Shown: positions 53,877 to 62,726 of the stretch, one piece after another
Position numbering within the stretch: the first letter of the stretch is position 1
Layout: each line of letters begins with the position of its first letter
Source: an uncultured Acidobacteriaceae bacterium
Lineage (GTDB): Bacteria; Acidobacteriota; Terriglobia; Terriglobales; Acidobacteriaceae
Direction: 5' to 3'
Assembly (NCBI GenBank): GCA_903911925.1
Contig: CAIWFH010000042.1
Coordinates: 118,387-182,386 of the forward strand
Length of the DNA: 64,000 nucleotides
The notes under the pieces: generated by a model
Told to the model about the DNA's origin: nothing
Seen by the model: the letters and a program-made list of their open reading frames with translations, nothing else
Database searches by the model: none
Position numbers and translations under genes: made by a program

Positions 53877-53911
53877 CTATAATTCATACCTCTCCCGAAC
53901 TGTGATGTCAA
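53875..53911. promoter_or_regulatory. overlapping divergent promoters of cas9 and tracrRNA
   Basis: Plus strand: extended -10 TGCTATAAT at 53875-53883, giving a cas9 leader of about 35 nt. Minus strand: TTGACA at 53911-53906 and TATGAA at 53888-53883 for tracrRNA. The two -10 boxes touch at 53883, so the polymerases would compete. Confidence 0.7.
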
Positions 53912-53926
53912 GAGGATGGTAAGGAA

Positions 53927-56900
53927 ATGAGCTATACAGGCTCCCCGGTGCAAGACTATGTTTTAGGCATCGACCTTGGCTCTGCCTCGCTAGGATGGGC
54001 GGCAATCTCATTAGACCAAACCGGAACGGCAACCGGATTACTCCGAGCAGGCGTGAGGCTCTTCGACCCAGCAGTTACAGGAGATATAGAGAAAGGCCAA
54101 GATGAGTCCAATGCTGTGGCTCGTCGTGAAGCCCGGCTGATCCGCAGGCAACTGCGCCGCCGGGCGGCTCGCCAAAGTGAACTCTTCGAGTTCCTTCAGC
54201 GGCAGGGACTCCTTCCAGCTTACGAGGGACCCAAAGCAGATTCTTCACAGCAACGTCATTCAATCCTGAATGCGCTCGACCTCGAACTTGCGGCCAAGTG
54301 GTCGAAGCCTGACAGTTTCGCAACTAAGGCGGCGATAGAATTGCCGCTCTACTTGTTGCGGAAGACAGCGCTCGATGCCGCCCTTGAACCCTTTGAGCTT
54401 GGACGCATTTTCTATCATCTGAGCCAGCGACGCGGCTACAAATCCAATCGCAACGAACAGGCAGGGAAAAACGAGGCAGCGGGCAAGGGGAAGAAAGACG
54501 AAGACTTGGGACAGGTCGAGGGAGACATCCAGATGCTGGAAGTGGCGATGAGCTCTTTCCGTACTCTGGGTGAGTACTTTTCTTCGCTTGATCCTCACAC
54601 GCAAAAAGTGCGCCGCCGTTGGACCGGCCGCAAAATGTACGAGGACGAATTCGCTCTCATTTGGGAAAAGCAGTCTGCCTTTCATCCCGAACTGCTTACC
54701 AAAGAAGTGAATCAGGAAATCAAGCGCCTGCTCTTCTACCAACGCCCGATCAAGGCTCAATCGCATTTGATTGGCGGATGCGAACTGGAACCAGGCGAAC
54801 GGCGCGCTGCTTGGGCTACGCTCGAAGCGCAACAGTTCCGGGTGCTGCAAAAGGTGAACGACCTTGAGATTATTCTCCCCGGTCAGGTGACCGGAATTGC
54901 GCTAACACCTGAGCAGAGGAAGACGGTCCTATACCTGCTTGAAAATTCTCGCGAGGCAACCTTCGACAAAATTCGCAGGGCTCTGAAACTGGAAAAGAAC
55001 ATCGGTTTCAACCTACAACGCGGCGGCGAGAAAAGGCTAAAGGGCAACCTGACGAACACGCTCATGGCCGAAACCTTTGCCGAGCGGTGGGGCGAAATGT
55101 CGGACGCCGACAAGATTCAGGTGGTCGAGGACTGGCGGACGATTCCTCAGGATGATTCGCTTATTCGCCGCGTCATGGACCACTGGAAGCTGGATGAGAC
55201 CGGCGCCAAGTGGCTGGCAGATAAGCCCGCGCCCAGCGGGTACTGTATGTACTCCCGCAAGGCAATACGCAATCTGCTGCCCTTGATGAAAACAGGGATG
55301 CGGTTCAAAGCAGCGGAGAAGGAAGTCTACGGCAATCGGCTGACGGGAGGCGAAGTACATGAGCGCATTCCGCCAGTTCGAGATACCTTGAAGACTCTGC
55401 GTAATCCTGCCGTGGAACGTGCCCTGACGGAATTGCGCAAGGTGGTTAACGCGTTAGTTAGTGAATACGGCAAGCCCACCGAGGTTCGCATTGAGTTGGC
55501 ACGCGACCTAAAGAAGTCTCGCCACGAGCGCGCCAAAGCGATCAGCTATAACCGCGACAGGGAAAAGCAGCGCATTACAGCCAAGGAAACAATGCTGCGA
55601 GAAGTTGGCCCAGGCTTCCAGCACCCCTCGCGGGCTGACGTAGAGAAGGCTCTTCTTTGGGAAGAGTGCCAGGGCGAGTGCCCCTACACCGGCAAGCGTT
55701 TCCCCTTTTCATCTTTGTTTGGCGAGAATCCCCCTTTGCAGGTCGAGCACATCATTCCCTTTAGCCGTATCCCGGACGACTCCTTCCAGAACAAGACTCT
55801 TTGCTATCACGAAGAGAACCAGTACAAGGGGAACCGCACACCCTATGAAGCGTACTCAGACCCGGCACAGTATGAGGCAATTCTTAACCGGGTTAGGAGC
55901 TGGAAAAAACCGAACCCCGGCAAACAGCGCCGCTTTGAACTGCGCACAACTGAGGAGTTGGAAGGTTTCTCGGAACGTCAGTTGAACGATACCCGCTATG
56001 CCAGCAAATTGGCTTGCGAACTTGTCGGGACACTCTACGGTGGACGCGATATTCAAACAGAGGATGGTTCCCGCCAGGTTGTCTTCGCCTCTTCCGGCAC
56101 GGTCACGGCCACTTTGCGCAAGGGATGGGGCCTGGAGGCGATCTTGCGCGAAGCTGCTCCCTCAGCCAATGGCCAGAATCGGGGCAAGCCGCGCACCGAC
56201 CACCGCCACCACGCAATTGACGCAATCACGATTGCCCTTAGCAGACCGAAGCTGATTGCGGCGCTCAGCCGCGACAATGCCCAGGACTCTCACTGGCCAC
56301 AAAACGGGCGGTCAGCACCAAAGCTTCAAAGTCCTTGGAAGGACTTTGTGGATTCCATCAGACCCCATTTCGAGCAGATGTTGGTTTCCCATCGGCCTGA
56401 GCACCGGCTTACCGGCGCACTGCACGATGAGACCAACTACGGCAGGCCCCGTAAAGAGGGCGGCAAAGACGTTGTTCACATACGCAAACAGGTAGTTGGC
56501 CTGTCTACCGGAGATATTGAAAACATCGTCGATCCGGCGGTGCGCGAGGTTGTGCGAGCAAAGGCAACTTCGCTTGGAGGCGACCTCAAGAAATGGACCC
56601 CCAAAGAGGGCGATGAAGATTGGCCGATGCTCAAAACAAAGACCGACAAGTTTGTCCCCATCAAGCGGGTACGCATTAAAAAGTCGCTAGGAGTGGAGAC
56701 CATCGGAAAAGGCAACCGCACACGGAACGTGGCGCTATCGAGCAACCACCATGTCGCCATCTTTGCGTTGTTGGATGAGCGCGGCAAAGAGAAGCGGTGG
56801 GAGTCTGTCATTATCTCGCTCTTCGATGCGATGGAGAGAAAGGAAGCGATAAAGCAACAGCGCACTAGCCTGCCCTTGATCCTGAAATCCTACCCGGAGG

Positions 56901-57184
56901 CAGGCGATTACATCTTTAAGTTTTCCTTGATGGGCGGCGATACTGTTCTCCTTCACAAGGACTGCGACCACAAGAATGATCTATGCAATCCCACTGTCTG
57001 GCGGCTAAGAACGATTGCCTCTAACGGCCAGCTCGCTTTGGTGCGTATAAACGATGCACGGCTAAAAGCGGACATTCAGAAGGCTAAAGAATGGTGGGCA
57101 CCGATGCAGGATGCTTTACGCGGACTCGACGCCGCCAAAGTTGTCATCGACTCCCTTGGCCGCATCCAACCGGCTGGCGGCTAG
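53927..57184 (+). CDS. cas9: CRISPR-associated endonuclease Cas9, type II-C
   Basis: 1085 residues, the compact II-C size. RuvC-I YVLGIDLGSASLGWAAI (catalytic Asp near residue 16), an Arg-rich bridge helix RREARLIRRQLRRRAARQSELFEFL, RuvC-II VRIELARDLKKS, HNH region ECPYTGKRFPFSSLF with QVEHIIPFSRIPDDSFQNKTLC, and RuvC-III DHRHHAIDAITIAL are all intact. The C-terminal PAM-interacting part follows. AAGG precedes the ATG, and cas1 starts 3 bases after the stop. With tracrRNA and crRNA it cuts invading DNA. All nuclease residues are present, so the system looks active. Confidence 0.96.
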   Translation: MSYTGSPVQDYVLGIDLGSASLGWAAISLDQTGTATGLLRAGVRLFDPAVTGDIEKGQDESNAVARREARLIRRQLRRRAARQSELFEFLQRQGLLPAYEGPKADSSQQRHSILNALDLELAAKWSKPDSFATKAAIELPLYLLRKTALDAALEPFELGRIFYHLSQRRGYKSNRNEQAGKNEAAGKGKKDEDLGQVEGDIQMLEVAMSSFRTLGEYFSSLDPHTQKVRRRWTGRKMYEDEFALIWEKQSAFHPELLTKEVNQEIKRLLFYQRPIKAQSHLIGGCELEPGERRAAWATLEAQQFRVLQKVNDLEIILPGQVTGIALTPEQRKTVLYLLENSREATFDKIRRALKLEKNIGFNLQRGGEKRLKGNLTNTLMAETFAERWGEMSDADKIQVVEDWRTIPQDDSLIRRVMDHWKLDETGAKWLADKPAPSGYCMYSRKAIRNLLPLMKTGMRFKAAEKEVYGNRLTGGEVHERIPPVRDTLKTLRNPAVERALTELRKVVNALVSEYGKPTEVRIELARDLKKSRHERAKAISYNRDREKQRITAKETMLREVGPGFQHPSRADVEKALLWEECQGECPYTGKRFPFSSLFGENPPLQVEHIIPFSRIPDDSFQNKTLCYHEENQYKGNRTPYEAYSDPAQYEAILNRVRSWKKPNPGKQRRFELRTTEELEGFSERQLNDTRYASKLACELVGTLYGGRDIQTEDGSRQVVFASSGTVTATLRKGWGLEAILREAAPSANGQNRGKPRTDHRHHAIDAITIALSRPKLIAALSRDNAQDSHWPQNGRSAPKLQSPWKDFVDSIRPHFEQMLVSHRPEHRLTGALHDETNYGRPRKEGGKDVVHIRKQVVGLSTGDIENIVDPAVREVVRAKATSLGGDLKKWTPKEGDEDWPMLKTKTDKFVPIKRVRIKKSLGVETIGKGNRTRNVALSSNHHVAIFALLDERGKEKRWESVIISLFDAMERKEAIKQQRTSLPLILKSYPEAGDYIFKFSLMGGDTVLLHKDCDHKNDLCNPTVWRLRTIASNGQLALVRINDARLKADIQKAKEWWAPMQDALRGLDAAKVVIDSLGRIQPAGG

Positions 57185-57187
57185 CCG

Positions 57188-58138
57188 ATGAGCGACCGCA
57201 TTCTCGAAATCGCAAATCCGGCCCGGCTGAGCATAAAGGATGCGCAACTGGTTATCGAGCGAGAGGATTGTCTGCCCTTTATCACGCCGGTGAGCGGCGT
57301 CAACATGCTGCTTTTGGCCCATCCACAGGTCACGCTTACTCAGGCCGTCGTCTCCCGGCTGGCCGAGGCAGGTGCAATGGTCGTGACCATCGACCACCAC
57401 TATCTGCCCGTTGCCATGACTCTGCCGCTCCAGGCCCACAGTCTGCAAACAGAGCGATTGGCCGCGCAGGCCCAAATCAAGCTGGTAACCCGAAAGCACC
57501 TCTGGACGCAAATCGTCCAAGCCAAGATTCGTGCCCAGGGCTGCTTGCTAAAGGAGCTACACGGTTCCGATGGTGGGCTAATCGCCACTTCCGCCCGCGT
57601 CCGTTCTGGCGACCCAGAGAACCTTGAGGCCCAAGCTGCCCGGCGCTATTGGGGGCTTGTTTTCGGTGACCCAAAGTTCAGGCGCGGCGCAGACCCGCTG
57701 GAATCCGGCCCGGACCAAAACCGGCACCTTGATTACGGCTATACAGTCCTACGTGCATCGGTGGCCCGCGCTCTATGCGCTGCGGGGCTGCATCCTTCGA
57801 TTGGACTGCGTCACCACAACCGCTACGATCCATTCTGTCTTGCCGCTGACCTCATGGAGCCTTTCCGCCCGCTCATTGACCGGAAGGTGGCCAAATGGAT
57901 TGCGCACAACTCTCCATCGGCTCCATTCGACGCGATTCAAAAAAGGTGGTTGATCGAGGCAGTAACCGTGCGATATTGGGTAAATCGGGAAGAGCGGGCG
58001 CTCTCTGACATTCTGTTCCGCGTGGCCGGTTCACTGGCCAACGTACTGTCAGGAAGCGAAGAGAAACTTGACCTACCCGAGACGTTATTGCCGTGCCAAG
58101 ACGAATCAACCTCTCCGCGTACAGGTGTATGTGGCTGA
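57188..58138 (+). CDS. cas1: CRISPR-associated integrase Cas1
   Basis: 316 residues of the type II Cas1 group. RILEIANPARLSIKDAQLVIERED starts the beta domain; GDPENLEAQAARRYWGLVFGD has the first metal Glu, LDYGYTVLRASVARALCAAGLHPSIGLRHHNRYDPFCLAADLMEPFRPLID holds the catalytic His and Asp/Glu. With Cas2 it inserts new spacers. It starts 3 bases after cas9 and overlaps cas2. Confidence 0.95.
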   Translation: MSDRILEIANPARLSIKDAQLVIEREDCLPFITPVSGVNMLLLAHPQVTLTQAVVSRLAEAGAMVVTIDHHYLPVAMTLPLQAHSLQTERLAAQAQIKLVTRKHLWTQIVQAKIRAQGCLLKELHGSDGGLIATSARVRSGDPENLEAQAARRYWGLVFGDPKFRRGADPLESGPDQNRHLDYGYTVLRASVARALCAAGLHPSIGLRHHNRYDPFCLAADLMEPFRPLIDRKVAKWIAHNSPSAPFDAIQKRWLIEAVTVRYWVNREERALSDILFRVAGSLANVLSGSEEKLDLPETLLPCQDESTSPRTGVCG

Positions 58139-58434
58139 TTGCCATGTACGACCTACCCATCGAAACGATGGAGAATCGGCGCAACTACACGCGCTTTCGC
58201 AAGGCCCTGCTCAAGGACGGCTTTATGATGTTGCAACTCTCGGTATATGCGCGGTTCATTCCGAGTGAAGAGGCCGCCGAAGCGCACCGCAGAACGATCA
58301 AATCCTGCATTCCGCAGTTGGGGCAGGTGCGGTTGTTGGCCATTACCGATCATCAGTTCGCAAAGATGGAGGTGTTTTTTGGAAAAAAACCGCGAAGCCC
58401 TGAAGATATTCCAGAGCAGATTCTTCTTTTTTGA
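58129..58434 (+). CDS. cas2: CRISPR-associated Cas2
   Basis: 101 residues with the ferredoxin-like fold: MWLIAMYDLPIE (conserved Asp after the first strand), ENRRNYTRFRKALLKDGFMMLQLSVYARF and LLAITDHQFAKMEVFFG. Structural partner of Cas1 in spacer acquisition. The start at 58129 overlaps cas1 by 10 bases; a start at 58093 would add 12 residues. The array begins 50 bp downstream. No csn2 or cas4 is present, consistent with II-C. Confidence 0.93.
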   Translation: MWLIAMYDLPIETMENRRNYTRFRKALLKDGFMMLQLSVYARFIPSEEAAEAHRRTIKSCIPQLGQVRLLAITDHQFAKMEVFFGKKPRSPEDIPEQILLF

Positions 58435-58484
58435 GTGTCGGAGCACCCGGAACCTATTTTTCGTCAGTAGGTTCCAGGCGTCCT

Positions 58485-59707
58485 AGTGTACGTGAGCGGC
58501 AATTCCCGGCCATCCCCAGCAACACGGCCATCGACTGTTACATCGTGATCAGTGTACGTGAGCGGCAATTCCCGGCCATCCCCAGCTTAGTTCCCGTCCT
58601 TACCCAATCCGGCCCAGTGTACGTGAGCGGCAATTCCCGGCCATCCCCAGCGTGAACGGTCGCATGTGTACGCGACGGCAGGGTGTACGTGTGCGGCAAT
58701 TCCCGGCCATCCCCAGCGGACCTTTCAGTACAAGGGCCGCGTCTTCAAGTGTACGTGAGCGGCAATTCCCGGCCATCCCCAGCCCGTGCCATCGGTAGTC
58801 GTCGAGCCTGAGTAGTGTACGTGAGCGGCAATTCCCGGCCATCCCCAGCAAAACCCAAGACGCCTCTATGGAGCGATTGAGTGTACGTGAGCGGCAATTC
58901 CCGGCCATCCCCAGCAGTTTGCGAGATAATGACTGGAGCGGGTCCAGTGTACGTGAGCGGCAATTCCCGGCCATCCCCAGCGATAGGTGAGGTCCTACAT
59001 CAATATCTCCGAGTGTACGTGAGCGGCAATTCCCGGCCATCCCCAGCGCGATTGAGTGTTACATCGTGATTGACGCAAGTGTACGTGAGCGGCAAGTCCC
59101 GGCCATCCCCAGCCAGATATACGTTACTTCGTGGCATATGCAGAGTGTACGTGTGCGGCAATTCCCGGCCATCCCCAGCGTGAAAAGCGATGTTGCATTC
59201 TCCGCGCCTAGTGTACGTGAGCGGCAATTCCCGGCCATCCCCAGCATGGACGGTATTCCCTACCCGAAGATGTACAGTGTACGTGAGCGGCAATTCCCGG
59301 CCATCCCCAGCGCATTGTTGCGGGTGTCCTTTCGGGTGTGGAGTGTACGTGAGCGGCAATTCCCGGCCATCCCCAGCGTCAACGGTCGCATGTGTACGCG
59401 GCGGCTGAGTGTACGTGAGCGGCAATTCCCGGCCATCCCCAGCAGGGGCTACCGTTGGATGTGCCAATAGCCTAGTGTACGTGAGCGGCAATTCCCGGCC
59501 ATCCCCAGCAGGATTGCTGCCCGCGGTGCAACGCGCAGTAGTGTACGTGAGCGGCAATTCCCGGCCATCCCCAGCTGTGGCCGGGTGCGGTCGGTAATCA
59601 TCACCAGTGTACGTGAGCGGCAATTCCCGGCCATCCCCAGCTGGTAGTACGGCAGGCCATTGCTGAGGTTGAGTGTACGTGAGCGGCAATTCCCGGCCAT
59701 CCCCAGC
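58485..59707 (-). CRISPR. CRISPR array, 19 repeats of 36 bp, 18 spacers
   Basis: Plus-strand repeats start AGTGTACGTGAGCGGC and end CCATCCCCAGC; 17 spacers are 30 bp and one (58587-58615) is 29 bp. Three repeats vary: 58682 and 59144 have GTGTGC for GTGAGC, and 59078 has AAGTCCC for AATTCCC. The reverse complement (GCTGGGGAT... to ...CGTACACT) resembles repeats of other II-C systems such as Acidothermus, and only this orientation pairs with the tracrRNA. So crRNA is transcribed on the minus strand, towards cas2, and the leader should lie to the right at ~59708. No spacer matches within this window were noticed. Confidence 0.97.
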
Positions 59708-59856
59708 GGTGGCCCCGGCCCGCGTTTCACGCGAACCAGACCACCGCACAAGATAAAAGCCCCACTAAGAAAATACACTTACGGCTTCGTTCGAACGAAC
59801 GACCTTAGACTTGAGCAAATTGCAATGCGTCAGAACCAGCCGAACAGGTGAGGAAA
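59708..59856. other. probable CRISPR leader side
   Basis: About 150 bp to the right of the last repeat. Given minus-strand transcription this is where the leader and promoter should be, but no strong -35/-10 pair stands out. TTCGTTCGAACGAACGA at 59786-59802 contains a perfect palindrome (TTCGTTCGAACGAA). Confidence 0.4.
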
Positions 59857-61600
59857 GTTCTAAAATCGTCCTCTAGCGCCGGGGCAACAGTTCACACTTA
59901 CACTCACGGGAAGCGGCTTCGATCCGAGTTCCGCCGAGATTCTGATCAGTGGACCGGGATGCACGCCCTGCACGGTGGCGAACAGCGCGCTTACCACCAA
60001 GACGGCAGGCCAGATTGTCGCGGGCGTCAAGCTGAGCACAGCCGGAGCCTATTCTGTCTCGGTTGAAAATACCGTCTCAAGCGCGCAGTCAACAGCGCTT
60101 TCGTTGACCGTCGGCGCCTCGCAGGTGCCGTCGGTGAGCTACATCTCGCCGATCACAATGACGGCCAACACCGCGAGCAGTCCCGACGCCACACAGACGC
60201 TGTATATCAACGGAAGCAACTTTACTTCGAGCAATGTGGTGCAGTTCTATTGGACGCAAGGCAATTACGCCTACAACTGGAACAACAGCAAGGGCACGCC
60301 CACAGTTACGTCCACGCTGATTACAATTCCGATGAACCCCGGACTGGTCACCGATACAATCAACATTCGGGTTTGCGAATCCGCCTCACAGATTGCCGCA
60401 AGCACCTGCTCGTCGGGGACACAGTCGGTCGCGGTAACGGCCACCGTGCCGACGGTGCCAACGGGCCTAGCGCCGGGAAGCACAACCTCTCCTGGCCCTA
60501 CGATCACAACGCTAACCCCGACGCTGACCTGGAACGCCTCGCCGGGCGCAACAAGCTATCAGGTGGCGGTATCGCAGCTCGGTGGCGGATCGGTCTGCGG
60601 ACAGAACGTGACAACCAACTCAGTGAACTGCGCCCCATTCCAGAGCGGCTCCACCTATCTCTGGACCGTGGCGGCTTCTAACTCCGCGGGCTCAAGCACC
60701 ACCGCGCCCATCGAGTACTTCACCGTGAACACGGCGACCATACCTTCGGTGCCGACGGGCCTGACGCCGGGAAGCACATCCTCTCCCGGGCCGACCATCA
60801 CCACGCTGACTCCGACGCTGACATGGAACGCCTCACCCGGCGCAACAAGCTACCAGGTCGCGGTATCAAAGCTCGGCGGCGGATCGGTCTGCGGACAGAA
60901 TGTAACAACCAACTCAGTGAGCTGTGCGCCATTCCAGAGCGGCTCCACCTATCTCTGGACCGTGTCGGCTTCTAACTCCGCCGGCTCAAGCTCCACTGCG
61001 CCCATTGAGTACTTCACGGTGAATACTGCAACCATACCTGTCGTGCCGACGGGCCTGGCACCGGGAAGCACAACCTCTCCTGGCCCTACGATCACCACGC
61101 TAACCCCGACGCTGACCTGGAACGCCTCGCCGGGCGCAACAAGCTATCAAGTGGCGGTATCGAAGCTCGGCGGCGGATCGGTCTGCGGACAGAACGTAAC
61201 AACCAACTCAGTGAGCTGCGCGCCATTCCAGAGCGGCTCCACCTATCTCTGGACCGTGGCGGCTTCTAACTCCGCGGGCTCAAGCTCCACTGCGCCCATT
61301 GAGTACTTCACGGTGAACACGGAGCCTTCGATCAGCGGGCTGAACCAGCCTTCCTACCCGGCGTCGAATACCGCACAGACGATGATCATCACCGGCAGTA
61401 ACTTCCAGAGCGGGGATACGCTGACCTTCACCTATCCGGATGGGAGCACGCATCCAGCGGCGCGGAACACGACATACCTGCCTCCCAACCAGCTTAGCTA
61501 CCAGTTCAACAACGAGAACGATCCAGGTCCCTGGGCGGTGACAGTCAACAGCCCGGATGGCACGCTGCACTCCAGCCCTTGGCCCTTCAAGGTGCAATGA
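59857..61600 (+). pseudogene. 5'-truncated Ig/Fn3-repeat surface protein
   Basis: An open frame begins right after a TAA at 59854-59856 with no plausible start or ribosome-binding site before LAPGQQFTLTLTGSGFDPSS; the first usable codon is a GTG at 59975. The visible 580 residues contain IPT/TIG-type segments (SYISPITMTANTASSPDA, YINGSNFTSSNVVQFYW) followed by three near-identical 98-residue Fn3-like repeats and a final TIG-like domain (MIITGSNFQSGDTLTFTYPDG). Such proteins are usually large exported proteins. The N-terminus and signal peptide are gone, so this is probably a gene remnant cut by arrival of the CRISPR locus or a deletion. Confidence 0.7.
60457..61320 (+). repeat. three tandem 294-bp coding repeats
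   Basis: Units begin near 60457, 60751 and 61045 with a constant 294-bp period (98 residues); the third is slightly shorter. They encode GLAPGSTTSPGPTITTLTPT, TWNASPGATSYQVAVS and GGGSVCGQNVTTNSV in almost identical form. High nucleotide identity points to recent duplication or gene conversion. Confidence 0.9.
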
Positions 61601-61862
61601 TCTGAGGTGTCTGGCCGCCGCAGTCAACCGGTATCCGGCAAGTTCACTTGCGGAACTTGTTGATCATCACGGTGTGTTGCATTTCCTTGGGATGCATTTT
61701 CCGAGACCATTAATCGGCCCGTTCGTTGAATGTTGGTGAACTGCCTTGGGCGCGAACTCAAACAGATGCATCTTTGCTTTCAGGCGAGGATAGCCCGTGT
61801 CCGGGTCTAAGTTATACCGAAATGGAGGCTCCGCATTCAGGCAGAGGCCAGACTCCGTTGCT
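61601..61862. other. non-coding gap before the IS5-family element, 262 bp
   Basis: No gene, RNA or clear repeat is seen between the end of the repeat protein and the inverted repeat of the IS. Confidence 0.5.
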
Positions 61863-62726
61863 AGAAGCCATCTCATAAATGCCTGAGCAGCATCATGAGG
61901 CAAGCAAGTTGAACAAAGCCGAGGAAGTTTTCGATGTGGTATTCCCATCGTGTGACCAGTCGGCGGTAGTTCTGCATCCAGGCAAAGATCCGTTCCACCT
62001 TCCAGCGGCGGCGATAACGGCGCAACGGTCGGCCATCCTGAGTCTTCCGCTTGCGGTTGATGCGATTGCGAGAGATCATCTCGATGCCGTATTCACTCAT
62101 CTGCTCGTCGAGCGCGTCCGAATCGTATGCCTTGTCGCCGATCAGTCTTTCCGGCAGTTCGTCGAGAAAGCATCCTGCCAGAACAGCTTCCACAAGCTTG
62201 CACTCGGCAGGCGAAGCGCTTTCGACAGCAACGGCGAGAGGAAGACCGTCACGAGAGGCGATAGCGACGATCTTGGTGCCCTTGCCGCGCTTGGTTGGGC
62301 CGACGGCGAAGCCCCCTTTTTGGCGCTCGCAAAACTCGCATCTACGAACGCTTCGTCCAAATGGAGTTTGTCTCGCTCATGCAGATATTTGGCCAGCAGG
62401 CGCAGTGCCTCAACCAACTTTCCCTCGCCAACCCACTGCTGAAAACGCCGGTGGCAGGTCTGGTACGGAGGATACTTGGCCGGCATCTCGGCCCACTGCG
62501 CACCGCTGCCGAGAATCCAGAGCACGCCGTTCAGCACCGCCCGTGTATCGTGCCAGGGACGGCCACGATTGTCCTCACGCCGCGCCGGACGCAAGATCAG
62601 CTCCACCACTTCCCACTGTTCGTCTGTCAGTTCCCAACGGCCTGCCATGGCAATCCGCAGAGACGCCTTGAGCAACTGCAGTTTCGCAGAATTCAAGCCA
62701 CAAAATGTTTATGAGATGGGTTCTAG
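61863..62726 (-). mobile_element. IS5-family (IS427-like) insertion sequence
   Basis: Terminal inverted repeats AGAAGCCATCTCATAAA (left, from 61863) and AGAACCCATCTCATAAA (right, reverse complement, from 62724) match at 16 of 17 bases. Both ends carry CTAG (61861-61864 and 62723-62726), so the target duplication is TA or CTAG. It contains one transposase encoded in two frames. Confidence 0.88.
61873..62648 (-). CDS. IS5-family transposase, two frames joined by -1 frameshift
   Basis: The first frame (start [12 protein letters not shown] at 62648) ends its homologous part at [12 protein letters not shown]; the second frame continues [17 protein letters not shown] through [14 protein letters not shown] and [19 protein letters not shown] to the stop at 61873. 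The switch occurs at an A5G5 run on the minus strand (62311-62323), a classic programmed -1 site of IS427-type elements. DDE residues are split over both frames (Asp in [10 protein letters not shown], Asp in GDKAYD, Glu in VERIF). The fusion product is probably the active transposase. Confidence 0.88.

Noticed and set aside
58600..59749. Open frames on both strands across the CRISPR array with a repeated peptide pattern
   Set aside because: They are translations of the 66-bp repeat-spacer period, not a protein; no start context or family.
49344..59860. A direct repeat of the tRNA-Pro 3' end marking the other edge of an integrated element
   Set aside because: I looked for the CGAATCCC...CGCCCCG core to the right and found no copy in the window.
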